Origin: Siphonodentalium dalli | Lineage: Eukaryota > Mollusca > Scaphopoda > Gadilida > Siphonodentaliidae | Direction of reading: 5' to 3' | DNA: 64,000 nt | Assembly (NCBI GenBank): GCA_032622095.1 | Contig: CP136063.1 | Location: 82,377,980 to 82,441,979 of the forward strand | Shown here: positions 1 to 11,231 of the stretch, in pieces | Layout of the letters: each line of letters begins with the position of its first letter | Numbering within the stretch: position 1 is the stretch's first letter | The notes under the pieces: generated by a model | Seen by the model: the letters and a program-made list of their open reading frames with translations, nothing else | Told to the model about the DNA's origin: nothing | Databases searched by the model: none | Program-made: the position numbers and the translations under genes

Positions 1-336
1 TTGCTTCAACGATGCGAAACTAATAATAATCTACGCTAATGCACCATATACTGTGCGAGAAATACCGTGACTGTTGTATTCGTAAGTGGTGTTTCCTCTA
101 AATAGCTTTTATCTTATTAAAGTGCTCTCTCGTAAATACAAGGACGATTTAGCCGTACATTTACATATAAACATTGGCAAAGTTCAACGCAACGACGCTA
201 TTTCGAAAAGTCATCGTTTGAACCCTTCTGGTACATATCACAGTCACTATATCAGTCCACCACTCCCTTCTCATACAATCGCCACACTCAGCAACACCAC
301 CACTACCACCATAACGCAAAAATAATCACCAGTCCA
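1..336. other. No feature recognised
   Basis: AT-rich sequence with no coding region, hairpin or repeat that I could support. The final part is rich in CAC/CCA triplets and leads into the ATC-triplet tract that follows. Confidence 0.4.
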
Positions 337-590
337 CCACCATGATGATCATCATCATCGTCAAGATCGTCGTCGTCGTCGCCATATGCTTAATTATCTT
401 ATTCGAGATTTATATATGGACGTTGGGAAAACTAAATGTAGGTTTTTTTTGTTACAAAAGATGCAGGTATGCACAGAAGAAACTAAAGAAAGAAATAACA
501 TATATACAACAATACATCATCATCGTCGATTCTTCATCATCATCATCATCATCATCATCATCGTCGTCATCGTCAGCACCATCATCAGAA
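337..590. repeat. ATC/TCG triplet simple repeats
   Basis: Two imperfect trinucleotide tracts (about 337-385 and 514-590) made of ATC, TCG and CAT triplets, separated by unique sequence. They create artificial open frames (runs of Ser, Ile or His) that should not be read as genes. The same triplets return at 887-925 and in the large tract from 1,074. Confidence 0.85.
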
Positions 591-670
591 GGTATATATA
601 GCTCGGCTGTGAAGGCGTATATCATTAGACCCCAATTAGCAACCCAGTGATATAGAAAGCTGGTTGTTAT

Positions 671-820
671 CTAGACAAAGTCTTCTCGGTAATCAACAAC
701 TTGGGATATCGGTTGGGTTGATGTTGTTTTGCACCGAGTTCGCTCCCGTTTATCTTCGTCCAAACAGCATGAACCCAACCGACATCCCAAGCCTTTGTTG
801 ACAGAGAAGACTTGGTCTAG
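671..820. mobile_element. Foldback element (imperfect palindrome)
   Basis: Two arms of about 50 bases are inverted copies of each other. The left arm begins CTAGACAAAGTCTTCTC and contains TTGGGATATCGGTTGGG; the right arm reads as its complement, with a few mismatches, ending in GTCTAG. A short loop lies near 735-765. Related direct-repeat flanks occur at 610-652 and 945-990 (both contain AGCMACCCAGTG), so the foldback may sit inside a larger duplicated unit. No open frame of note. Class not determined. Confidence 0.6.
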
Positions 821-1073
821 TTCTTATCCCGATATGTCCGGATTTATGATCACGCGAAAATATCGTGAACTATGCCACCAGGTCATCATCATGTTCATCA
901 TCATCGTCATCGATCACCATGTATGGGCGCGGTGACTCTTTCGGTAAGGCGCATAGAGAATTAGGCCCAAATTAGCCACCCAGTGTTATATAACTCGCGC
1001 GCGATCGAGCTGGTTCGAATTGCGATACGGTCGGATTCGTGATTCACATTAAATGAGGTCAGCCTGTGTATCT

Positions 1074-1510
1074 GGGCATCATCATGGTCACAATCCTATC
1101 GTCGTTGTCATTTTCATCATCATCGTCGTCATGATGATGATCATCATCATCATAAAAATAATCGCATTCATCATCATCATCTCTTCGTCGTCATTACCAC
1201 CACCATCATCATCATCATCATCATCATAAAAATCATCGCATTCATCATAATCATCTCTACGTCGTCATTACCACCACCATCATCATCATTATTATAAAAA
1301 TCATCGCATTCATCATAATCATCTCTACGTCGCCATCATGAACACGATGATAATCATCATCTCTTCGTCGTAATCTTCGTCGGCATCAACATCATATCTT
1401 CGTCATCATTATCATCACCATCATCATCATCATCGCATTCATCATCATCATGATCTCTTCGTGGTCATTTTCGTCGGCATCATCATCATCTCTTAGTCTT
1501 CATTAGCCTC
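1074..1510. repeat. ATC-triplet tract with about 70-bp secondary period
   Basis: Dense ATC/TCG/CAT triplets. A longer unit containing ATCGCATTCATCAT is repeated at 1161, 1235 and 1303, so triplet slippage is overlaid by a tandem duplication of about 68-74 bp that includes CTCTTCGTCGTCATTACC. Not coding in any convincing way. Confidence 0.85.
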
Positions 1511-1806
1511 GTTCTTTTTTCATATACCGTCGAGGTATAGGCCTCTCTTCGAACGGGTCACGTGATTTTTTTTTACAGAACACGGATACACCAATCCACG
1601 GAGACAATAAACAACACCTGAATGCATCACCTGAGGCAGAAGAATCTTTCATTAAATATTAACAAAGTTTATTCTCTTTGATTATCATTGATTATCGCGC
1701 AAACCATCCATGGAGGAATTAGCTTTTTGATTTCCCCTCGTTCCCGGAGGATGACATCTATTATTCAGCGAAATCTCCCTCGATCACAACCGTAACGGGC
1801 GGCAAT
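1511..1806. other. No feature recognised
   Basis: Unique AT-rich sequence with a T9 run near 1569; no gene or repeat supported. Confidence 0.35.
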
Positions 1807-3380
1807 ATGAACCGGACACGCAAATCAACTTTGATTTACAATCGCATCGGGCCGTCCTGGTCTATTGGGTGCTTTGGCGATATGACTGGCTGTTTAGTGC
1901 ACGGTGTCCATGGCAACCGCAAACAAGAAAACATGCTTGATTGTGTTCCTGAAATGGTTGAAGCGATGGACGTGGTATATGTCATAGTTTTATGTATATC
2001 CGCGGAGGAACGCTGTGTATGAGGGTTGTTGACGTTTGGAGCAAGCATTCAACCCCAATCTCCGAAAAAAGTTCAATATAGTGTAGTAAATTCATGTAAT
2101 ATGAACCAGACACTCACGCAACCCAACTCTGATTTACAATCGCATCTGGCCATCCTGGTCTATATTGGGTGCTTTTGCCGATATTAATAATATTTTAATG
2201 CACGGTGCACGTCCATGACAACCGTAAACAAAAAAACATGCTTGATTGTCCAGGGTTTCTTCCTGCAATGGTTGAAGCAATGCACATGGTATATGTGATA
2301 GTTTTATGTATGTCCAAGGAGGAACGCTGTGTAGTAGTGTTGTTGACGTTTGGGGCACGCATGCAACCCACATCTCCGTCAAAATTTCAGTAGTGTAGTA
2401 ATTCCATATACTATGAACCTGAAAACATGCTTGATTGCCCAGGGCCGGTTTCTTCCTGCAATGGTTGAAGCAATGGACGTGGTATGTGTGATAGTTTTAT
2501 GTAGTATGTCCAAGGAGGAACGCTGTGTAGGAGGGTTGTTGGCGTTTGGAGCAAGCATTCAACCACAATCTCCGTCAAAATTTCAACATAGTGTGGTAAA
2601 TCCATGTAATATGAACCAGACACTCACGCAACCCAACTATGATTTACAATCGCATGTGGCCATCCTGGTCTATATTAGATGCTTTTTGGCGATATTAATG
2701 ACTCTTTAATGCACAGTGTCCATGGCAACCGTAAACAAGAAAACATGCTTGATTGTCCAGGTTTTGTTCCTGGTTGAAGCGAAAGACATGTTATGTAATA
2801 TTTAAAAGATACACTGTCGGGTAAACCTCTATCTGTACATTCTATATACACCGGGAAATAATTAAATCAAGCGCGGTAAAACAAATTCAATAGTTGTAAA
2901 TTGCACGAAATACATGTATGCACTGGACACTCTGATTTACAATAATATCGGGTCACTCTGGTATATTACTTGGGTCCTTTGGTGACATGAATGACTCTTT
3001 AATTATAAATCACGGTGTTCATGGAAATCATAACCAAGATAACATGATTGATGGTTTCTTCCTGGTTGGACGAATGTGTCAGGTGGACGTGACGTGTCGG
3101 GGCAAACATGAAGATTGTGCTATTTTAGTCTGAGGGAAATGCCTAATTGTACAGTCGTTAATATTTTCTATTTTGTTTTTATGGTGTATTACTGTTTATA
3201 TTTTCATTTTATTGTGTATTTTTGTAATTAAATAATTATGGACACGTTGTATATAAATCTAGCTGATAGTGTTATGTACATAGAAGCGTCAGGGGAGCAA
3301 CATGTGTAACAGAAGGGTGGTTGGAGTTTGGGGCAAGCCCCCCCCCCCCCCACAATCTCGGTCAATCTCGGTCAATAGTT
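1807..3380. repeat. Tandem repeat, unit about 0.3 kb, 4-5 diverged copies
   Basis: Units begin with ATGAACC at 1807, 2101, 2413 and 2611; a more diverged unit covers about 2880-3120 and a last fragment about 3290-3380. Each full unit has the same order of blocks: GATTTACAATCGCATC, GTCCATGGCAACCG, ACATGCTTGATTG, TGGTTGAAGC and GAGGAACGCTGTGT. The third copy is shortened (198 bp). A run of 14 C lies near 3339-3352. Several 60-119 codon open frames pass through the units but shift frame between copies, which argues against a protein. Origin (satellite or decayed element) is unknown. Confidence 0.8.
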
Positions 3381-3997
3381 GGAAATGCCATACCTCAAAT
3401 TGATTTCCCTACTTTAAGTCAATTTCTAGAATGTAAGAACATAGCTCAGATGGAAATTTCCAAACATTTAATTACGTAAATGTTACGTTGGAATTTTCCA
3501 ACAATTGGGCAACCTTGGGCGTTCAGCACGAGCATTGTATCATTCGCAGAATTGTATCTACGGTGTCAAGTGTCAGTTGGGACTGACTGTTACTGGTAAA
3601 AGACACTTTGAGTGTTCATCTTTGATGAAGCCAAAGTCTGGTGGATCCATGTTTAAGGCACTCTTCCAAATGCACGTTTGAAGATGCGCCCGTCTTAAGT
3701 TTTATGTGAGAGAATCAGTACTGGGAGGAAGCCAACAATGACTTGGAACTGTCATTGCACAATTTCTTCCTACTTTTCAAGGGCGAACCCAATGGAAAGT
3801 TGTAAATGAATTTACCAGAGTTGGGAATTATGTCTGGTTGAAGACGAGCGGTGTTGTTTCGAAATCCGATAGTGGGCATCCCCTCCAATCGAATGCCTTC
3901 TATGGCCATATCCCTTCACCAGTGTGATTGTTTGTCCACTTAGACAACCACGATGGGGAATCACGTGGTTCCAAGTTTAGTGAGAATACCACGTATT
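3381..3997. other. Mostly unique sequence; short GGAAATT/TTTCCAA inverted motifs
   Basis: Short inverted motifs (TTGGAAAT, TTTCCAAC) recur between 3383 and 3510, hinting at an old decayed inverted repeat. Nothing else recognisable. Confidence 0.3.
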
Positions 3998-4489
3998 TAA
4001 AGGTACGGTTGGCCTTGGCGGTGGGTATCCTGTGAAAATATTTCCACCCGTCAAAAACCGCCACAAACAGAAAGAACATCAAAATGTAGACAGACTTTGT
4101 CCGTATACAACTAAGAAATATCGCATCAACAATATGTTCTTGTCAAATGTTTGACCATTGTTATGTAAACAAAAGCATAAAAAGTTACTTGTCTTGTGTT
4201 TGTTTATATTATGATGGTAAACATAAAGAGCGTTCTTTGTTGGTGAATTCCTGATATGGAACTAATAAAGAGCGTTTATGCCATTTGTGTATGATTAGCC
4301 AGTAGCATTGTGCTGTCTTCTGTAACACAATCAGGCTTTTGCTTAGGTAAAATATAGTAGGTCTTTATGATAACATGCTGTTTACGTGATGGTCATGGTA
4401 TATATGAACGAAACTGTATGCGTTTTAATGTTTTTCTGTTTACGGTGATTAGAACAAATATGAATATTTTCGACAACTAAGTGCCTTTA
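3998..4489. mobile_element. MITE, TAAAGG-ended family, copy 1
   Basis: A 492-bp unit starting TAAAGGTACGGTTGGCC and ending GTGCCTTTA, so the ends are short inverted repeats (TAAAGGYAC). It is nearly co-linear with 6,501-7,000, and a diverged relative lies at 48,626-49,124 in the opposite orientation. A sub-terminal block (TTTCCACCCGTCAAAAACC) is shared by all three. It has no coding capacity. Internally it carries two copies of ATAAAGAGCGTT whose GAGCG blocks (4228 and 4270) are 42 bp apart. Superfamily not assigned; the target duplication is unclear. Confidence 0.8.
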
Positions 4490-4545
4490 TAATGTGCAAA
4501 CGCACAAAACATAATATATGAAGAACTGACACAAAACATAGCAAG

Positions 4546-4840
4546 AAATGTATTTTTTTAAATAGGAAATTTGTTGTTTTTTGGTGCAATTGCGTTTTTT
4601 TGGATTGGACATTGGTTTGACAAAGAGAAAATGATATGAGAGTCTGAAAATAAGAACGTTACCTACACACGACCCGAGCATATATACAGGTCTGATTAAT
4701 CGACCACCATGTACATGTATACCGATGTACTCTAATTAATCGACCACCAATAAATGTATTTAAAAAAATAGGATTTTTTTTTGTTGGTGCAATTGCGTTT
4801 TTTTGGATTGGACATTGGTTTGACAAAGAGAAAATGATGA
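4546..4840. repeat. Duplicated 90-bp block
   Basis: Two direct copies (about 4546-4635 and 4752-4840) share GGTGCAATTGCGTTTTTTTG and GGACATTGGTTTGACAAAG almost without change. Between them TTAATCGACCACCA also occurs twice (about 4697 and 4737). Recent local duplication; no gene. Confidence 0.75.
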
Positions 4841-5237
4841 GCACAAGTCCATACATCTAGGAGAATCCTTCGACTGACAACTTTGGTCAGAATGTTAGAG
4901 CATATAGCTGTGAGTTTGGACACAAATGAGGTATCAGCTTGTTTGAAAAATAGTATAGCATATGCTCGTCGCTGCAAAAATACTATGTAATATATCATTA
5001 TCCTATTTTATTACCCTTTTTCTCCTTTCTGGTCGCGCGTTTGCGAACACCTCGGCCATTTTGAATGCGTGATACTCATCAACTCGAAACCACGTGATTC
5101 CCCACCGTGACAACTACTGTTGTTGATGTGGTCATTCTCACAGGGTATCGATCACATTCGTAGCAAGCTTTTCAAATTGATCACAACTGTAGCAGATTTT
5201 AACAGGCGATCGCATTCGCAGCAAGCGTCGTTAACTA
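4841..5237. other. No feature recognised
   Basis: No coding frame, hairpin or repeat that I could support. Confidence 0.35.
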
Positions 5238-5522
5238 TACACCGAAAATCGTGTTGACTAAAATATTTACTCTTAACTAAGAAAGCAACATATTTTCAGT
5301 CAACTGTTGAGCAAAATCAGTCGGTTGTTGAGTGATTTCACTTTCAATGTTGAGCAAAATCAGTCGGTTGTTGAGCGATTTCACTTTCAATGTTGAGTAC
5401 ACTTTTACTTAACTCGTAATTTAGTAGAAATAGTTTACTCAACACTTTAGTCATCGTTGCTTGGTGGTATATATACTTAAACTACGGTTGAGTAAAAGTT
5501 TAGTCAACGAGATTTCAGTGTA
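5238..5522. mobile_element. MITE with TA target duplication
   Basis: Inverted ends CACCGAAAATCGTGTTGAC (from 5240) and, on the other strand, CACTGAAATCTCGTTGAC (from 5520), each flanked by TA (5238-5239, 5521-5522). TA duplications are typical of Tc1/mariner-type elements. Inside, a 43-bp unit with TGTTGAGCAAAATCAGTCGG is tandemly duplicated (5305, 5348). No open frame. Confidence 0.75.
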
Positions 5523-6007
5523 CCCGCCCCACTGGGCACTATACCCGCGTCAACTCCAAACCATGCTCCAGTTATTAAATATAGGCGGGACAGATCTACT
5601 TGGTTGTTTATATTAGTACAGTTGTACTTCCTCTTTGATTGAGACCCAAATTATAAAATCAAGTAGGCACATATCATACGCGAGATATCCCGTATGTCAA
5701 TGTCTGACATGTCACATATGCACTGATTTCGTCTCCTCGAATGACATTTTGAGAGTGATATAGTCACCACACACACATTACAAACCCAAGGTTATCACAT
5801 AACAACATCTTCGCGTGTAATGAAACACAATCACGGAATAATGTACATACATAATGTATCCATTTGCCCTTATGTTATGTGTATGATATAAATCAGTGGC
5901 GGATATTATACAGGGGTTTTGGGGATCTATAGCCAGTTTAGTTATTTACTTTTACATGCACATACCAGTCGGTACGTCATTTGTGTTGACGATGTCTTTG
6001 TCTAACA
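5523..6007. other. No feature recognised
   Basis: Unique AT-rich sequence with no supported gene or repeat. Confidence 0.35.
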
Positions 6008-6121
6008 TACAGTAATGCCATAAATAATCGACTCCTTAACCACAGCTGAATTATGGGTAACTTTTCAGGTTTTAATCGGAAATATGGCTTGTTGCCATTC
6101 ATCGGAAAGCTCTCACTGAGT
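6008..6121. mobile_element. Half copy of the 217-bp mariner-type palindrome
   Basis: Starts TACAGTAATGCC and matches the left arm of the palindromes at 16,648, 17,013 and 19,872 up to their centre (AAGCTCTCACTGAG). The right arm is absent, so this is a half element or a deletion product. Confidence 0.8.
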
Positions 6122-6500
6122 ACTGTTTTCGTCATATCAGTCGCTATAGGCCATATATATTACGGCATTTTCAGTTGTATTGGTGGAGGAAAGACCACAC
6201 AATTTCAGCGGAAAATCGCACCACTGCAACCGACCTGTGTTTCGATGTTTATCATGCCTTGTGCATAAATTACCGTTAAACAACTGGTAAACTTGTCCAG
6301 ATACAAAATCAGGTTGCCTTCCATTTAGAACAGTCTTTGACATCGTTGGACGGCTTATTTTGGCCCACTGTTTCATATACCCTACCAACTGACTCACTGG
6401 AGGGCTGTGTGTAACGTATAGTTAAAGTAGTTAAGCACTAATCGATGTGTGACTTTTGGTTTGTTTGGCGATTTATCTACAGGTAGGTTGTGTAATGCTT
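6122..6500. other. No feature recognised
   Basis: Unique sequence between two MITEs; no gene supported. Confidence 0.35.
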
Positions 6501-7000
6501 TAAAGGTACGGTTGGCCTTGGCGGTGGGTATCCTATGAAAATATTTCCACCCGTCAAAAACCGCCACAAACAGAAAGAACAACAAAATGTAGACAGACTT
6601 TGTCCGTATATAAATAAGAAATATCGCATAAACAGTATGTTATTCTCATTTGTTTAACCATTGTTATGTAAACAAAAGCATAACAAGTAACTTTTCTGGT
6701 GTTTGTTTGTATTATGATGGCAAACATAAAGAGCGTTCTTTGTTGGTGAATTCCTTATATGGAACTAATAAAGAGCGTTTATGCCATTTGTATGTGATGA
6801 GCCAGTAGCATTGTGCTGTCCTCTGTAACCAAATCAGACTCTTGCTTAGGTAAAATATAGTAGGTATTTATGATAACATGCTGTTTACGTGATGGTCATG
6901 GTATATATGAACGAAACTGTATGCGTTTTAATGTTTTTCTGTTTACGGTGTTTGGAACAAATATGAATATTTTCGATAATTAAGGCCTCATGTGCCTTTA
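6501..7000. mobile_element. MITE, TAAAGG-ended family, copy 2
   Basis: A 500-bp near-duplicate of 3,998-4,489, in the same orientation with few differences, which implies fairly recent activity. Ends TAAAGGTACGG and TGTGCCTTTA. Also carries the paired ATAAAGAGCGTT motif with 42-bp spacing (GAGCG at 6731 and 6773). Confidence 0.8.
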
Positions 7001-7017
7001 ATGCGCTCAATCGTATG

Positions 7018-7356
7018 TTAAAAACATATTATGAACTTGTTCTGGTGCGTGAAAATGATCAGTTAGTATCCAGGCGCTATGTCAACCGGATGAATGTAGC
7101 ATTCTACTGACATCGCCGAAAATATGAAGCAAGTCGACCGTACCACTCCATAGAAAACATCGTCTGAACTACGCTCAATTGTAAATATTTACTACTCGAT
7201 TCGGGACGCATCTATCGGCATTGAATTAATGTATAAGAATGATGGTGTGTGGTGTCAATTTGGATATATATAATATTTGTAAATATAACTACTTTGAACA
7301 AGATTATTCTCCATTTATATTGTATCACCCTACCGGAGTGTTTCACATCACTTTAA
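7018..7356 (-). mobile_element. TTAA-bounded MITE, copy 1 of 3
   Basis: The reverse complement matches 61,990-62,355 and 62,831-63,202. Shared blocks include GAAACACTCCGG near one end, CGTAAATATTTACAAT-like and GTTGCGTCCCGA-like sequence in the middle, and CATAATATGTCTTTAA at the other end. Both ends finish in TTAA. No coding capacity. TTAA ends suggest piggyBac-like mobilisation, but the inverted-repeat match between termini is weak. Confidence 0.7.
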
Positions 7357-7717
7357 GAACTATATACTCAAATTATAGACTAGGAATTAGTAGAGTGCCT
7401 TGAAAACAGGTGACACAATATTATTTAATGCAAAAGTAATTTCTCAAGGATATGTAGAGTAACATTTGTTTCATTTTACCATACTTAGCTCATACTTGAA
7501 GATTTATTGGAGTATTGACACAAAATTCCTCTGTAGAAATAGATATTGTGTCACTATAAATAAAATTCAAAAGCACATGTTTACCTCAGAGATAGGCAAA
7601 TTAAATTTTTAGACTGCTAAGTTGGGTATAAAGTTTCAGTTGATACATTGACGTTTATCCAGTATTGAGTATTTATAGCCGTAACACTCGTTGGAGTTGA
7701 CAGACATATTTACACTC
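7357..7717. other. No feature recognised
   Basis: Unique AT-rich sequence with no supported gene or repeat. Confidence 0.35.
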
Positions 7718-8210
7718 TGATGTGACAGAGATGAATCTGGTAAAACGTTTTGTTCACACCCACATGGTCTCAGCATACATTTTAGGGCCACATATTACCC
7801 ACGTGCAACTTTACATGTATGATCGTCACAATCGCTCTGATACCTGAAGATATTTTTTGGGATTTATCTAAGTAGTGTTCATGTGATGTGACAGAGATGA
7901 ATCTGGTAAAACATTTTGTTCACACCTATATGGTCACGTACATTTCAGGGCCACATATTACCCACGTGCAACTATACATGTATGCTCGTCACAATCGCAC
8001 TATTACCTGTATCTAGTTTTGGGGTTTATCAAAGTAGGTTCATGTGATGTGACAGGGATGAATCTGGTAAAGATTGGGTGTCATCGTGAACTTTCTGTTC
8101 ACACCTCGTGGTCTCATTTTCGCGCCACATATTACCCACGTACAACTATCGCCGCTATCCTTCCATCTCTCCTTGAAGCGTAACAGTCGAGTTCTCCTTT
8201 GAGTAAACCA
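7718..8210. repeat. Three tandem copies of a 162-165 bp unit
   Basis: Units start TGATGTGACAG at 7718, 7883 and 8045. Each contains GATGAATCTGGTAAA, TTTGTTCACACC-like and CCACATATTACCCACG blocks. The third copy is the most diverged. No conserved frame across units. Confidence 0.85.
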
Positions 8211-8568
8211 GAGCGACAATATCACCAGTCACAAAGCATGGCCGGCGGCTAACAGCCAGCTTTCATTCCGAACGATAAAAATAATATTCGCTGGCTGTTA
8301 ATTGCACCATTTTGAAACGGTCTGACTGTTTGCGTATTACTCACTCGCGGTATCCGCCTCATCTATGATGTTAATGAGCTTTTGATCAAGTCAATTGTGC
8401 TTTTCTTTTTCTGTCGGGTACGAGTCCGAGCAATCCTAAATATGGCGCTTTTTGTCACTCTAAAGGCAAATCAAAACTGTCCTGGAGCACAATAACCATA
8501 TGTATTGTGCATTGTCTACAGCTTTTTGAAAGATAAAATTTTTATCTTTTTGAAAGATAAAATTCGTT
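8211..8568. other. No feature recognised
   Basis: Mostly unique. A short duplication TTTTGAAAGATAAAATT occurs twice around 8525-8563, immediately before the hAT-type element. No gene. Confidence 0.35.
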
Positions 8569-9146
8569 TCTATACCCAGGGTCCGCAGTGGCCCGAAATT
8601 TACTTTTGTCAAATATTTTGCCAAATGAAAATATTTTTTGCTAAATGCCGTTAGAAGTTGCCAAATGCAATCAGTTTCTACAACATGTGTCTTTTATTTT
8701 GATTATTAAGACAATCGCTGCTTGAACGACCTTTTATATCGATAAGAAAACAGTTAAGTATTAACAATTCTCGCCTCTATACTTGGGTTTATCATACTAG
8801 AACAACAAACCAACAGCATAACAATAAAATTGTAGAAGGGTTTCTTCATCAGAAAGGCACATCGAAACAAAGAGCATTAGCTATGTAAATGCCACCACCA
8901 GACATACCAGCAACCCCTCCACCCGTCAATACTAATGATATCAGATAGAGGTGTTAACAATAATACCATTAATGAAAGAGTTTCCTGAAATGAGTGGTAT
9001 TGGTTGACAATTTATTATTAAACTTTCTTGAGGAATCAAAAGTGTCTTGCCAATTTTTTTGCCAAGTGTACATATTTTTTTCCAAATGTGAATTATTTTT
9101 GCCATTGGCAAATTTGGCAAGTGGTAGCGCGAACGCTGTCTATACC
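8569..9146. mobile_element. hAT-type MITE with perfect 8-bp target duplication
   Basis: The 562-bp element (8577-9138) starts CAGGGTCCGCAGTGGCC and its other end reads, on the complementary strand, CAGCGTTCGCGCTACCA. It is flanked on both sides by the identical octamer TCTATACC (8569-8576 and 9139-9146). An 8-bp duplication with CAGnG ends is the signature of the hAT superfamily. The interior has repeated TTGCCAAATG-like motifs near both ends, as sub-terminal transposase binding sites often look. There is no transposase, so it is non-autonomous. Confidence 0.88.
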
Positions 9147-9178
9147 AACTATTCATTGACAAGTAGACCCCTTATGAT

Positions 9179-9378
9179 ATGTTCAGATAAAAAGTTCCAG
9201 GCCGTTTGTTGAACTTTCTATCTGAACCTTTCCCACCAATGTATACGAATCTTGTTGTAGTTGTATTATCTGTCGTCTGTTTATATTTCCTAAACATCCC
9301 TCCAGAAGAATAATAAACCATTCCATTGTATATTTTTTATAATTGATGGGAAGATCCATTTGGTATAGAAATGGTTAA
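9179..9378 (-). mobile_element. TTAACCCTTTCTATACT MITE family, copy 1
   Basis: On the minus strand it runs from TTAACCATTTCTATACC to the other end GTTCAGATAA. It shares the block order of five other copies (12,011; 14,421; 18,745; 20,561; 63,807), about 190 bp each, with AATGGA near one end, a central TTATTC block and the terminus ATGTTCAGATAATAAGTTC. No coding capacity. Confidence 0.75.
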
Positions 9379-9486
9379 TGATGCCGGAAAATAGAGTAAT
9401 ACATAGTTTGGCAGGTTACTATTGAGGAAAGTGATGGTAATATATGGTATTGAAGTGTGAAATATATAACCTGCATCACACACTTT

Positions 9487-10608
9487 AACTGGTATTCAGT
9501 TTTCACCCCATCTGTTGACTGATATTCAGTATTCACCCCACCTGCTAACTAGTATTCAGTATTCACCCCCATGTGTTAACTGGTATTCAATGTTCACTCC
9601 CATTTGTAAACTGATATTTTATCTGTTAACTAGTATTCAGTTTTCACTCCCATCTGTTAACTGATATTCAGTAGTCACCCCATCTGTTAACTGATATTCA
9701 GTATTCACCCCATCTGTTAACTAGTATTCAGTATTCACCCCATCTGTTAACTAGTATTCAGTATTCACCCTCATCTATTAACTTTAATTCAGTATTCACC
9801 CCAATCTCTGTTAACTGGTATTCAGTATTCATCCTCATCTGTTAACTAGTATTCAGTATTCACCCTCATCTATTAACTGATATTCAGTATTCACCCCAAT
9901 CTCTGTTAACTGGTATTCAGTATTCACCCCATCTGTTAACTGGTATTCAGTATTCACCCTCATCTATTAACTGATATTCAGTATTCACCCCAATCTCTGT
10001 TAACTGGTATTCAGTATTCACCCTCATCTATTAACTGATATTCAGTATTCACCCCAATCTCTGTTAACTGGTATTCAGTATTCACCCCATCTGTTAACTA
10101 GTATTCAGTATTCACCCTCATCTATTAACTGATATTCAGTATTCACCCCAATCTCTGTTAACTGGTATTCAGTATTCACCCCATCTGTTAACTAGTATTC
10201 AGTATTCACCCTCATCTATTAACTGATATTCAGTATTCACCCCAATCTCTGTTAACTGGTATTCAGTATTCACCCCATCTGTTAACTAGTATTCAGTATT
10301 CACCCTCATCTATTAACTGATATTCAGTATTCACCCCAATCTCTGTTAACTGGTATTCAGTATTCATCCTCATCTGTTAACTGATATTAAGTTTTACCCC
10401 CTCTGTCAACTGAGTGTCATTCAGTATTCACCCTTCTGTTAACTGATTGGCAGTCCGTAACCACTTCCCCTGTTAACTGGTATTCAGTTTTAACCCGTCT
10501 GTTAACTGGCTGCAATATTAGCCCCTCCCCTCTGTTAACTGGTATACGTACGCGCTCACATATGTTAACTGACCTGCAATATTCGCTCCGTCCGTTAACT
10601 TGTTTCCA
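9487..10608. repeat. GTTAAC minisatellite with 94-bp higher-order unit
   Basis: Basic units of 28-33 bp contain CTGTTAACTGGTATTCAG and TATTCACCCC. From about 9903 the variants are ordered as a trimer (30 + 31 + 33 bp): full 94-bp trimers start at 9903, 10061, 10155 and 10249, a further one begins at 10343, and a shortened 64-bp unit starts at 9997. Units decay on both flanks, and lone relics occur at about 14,096 and 14,333. Not coding. Confidence 0.92.
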
Positions 10609-10740
10609 GTATTCAGGGGGGTGTCACACTATCACATTTACATGTCACCACACCGCTTGGCTCCGTCTGTTAACTGGTTTCCGGGATTCAGGGTGTGTCA
10701 CACTCTGACATTTACATGTCACCACACCGCTTGGAACATC
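10609..10740. repeat. Duplicated 70-bp block at minisatellite edge
   Basis: Two copies share ACATTTACATGTCACCACAC and CCGCTTGG and each follows a GTTAACTGGTTTCC-like minisatellite unit, so the array's edge was duplicated together with flanking sequence. Confidence 0.75.
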
Positions 10741-11231
10741 TTCATCCCAAGTTTAACGCGCTGCAGAATGTCATTGTCTGACGTATGTCACGTATCGCGG
10801 CCACACGGGTCTTCTCGTCCTTCGGATACAGATTTTATTCAGCTTTCTGGAACTAGTTTGCTTCTATAAATATGATATCACCCAAACTCCAGGCAGAGTT
10901 ATCTCCCATCGCTCCACTGAGATACCACTGCCATAAGGACATTTGGTAAGGATTTCTTACGTGTTCTTAGTTCTTATGTTTTAGGATTAAAATTGTCGAT
11001 GTCTGGCTCAGTTCATATTGTTCTTATCAATACCGAAAGAATTACCATTATTGCAAACTTTTGGTGGTCAAAATAAGATAATAGGTGACTAAATATAGTT
11101 CCGATGATATGTAAAAATAGATGTATCGGTCCGCAAAGTACCATCCTTGTGGCAGTGCTATTTCGCAGTGATAACGTAGAGGGCGCTGCATTGAATTCGA
11201 TGTGATGTTTATCTGTAGGAAAGCGAGTGAG
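10741..11231. other. No feature recognised
   Basis: Unique sequence with no gene or repeat that I could support. Confidence 0.35.

Noticed and set aside
9487-10608. CRISPR-like array or LTR
   Set aside because: Contiguous minisatellite units with ordered variants and no spacers; no LTR ends or retroviral-type proteins nearby.
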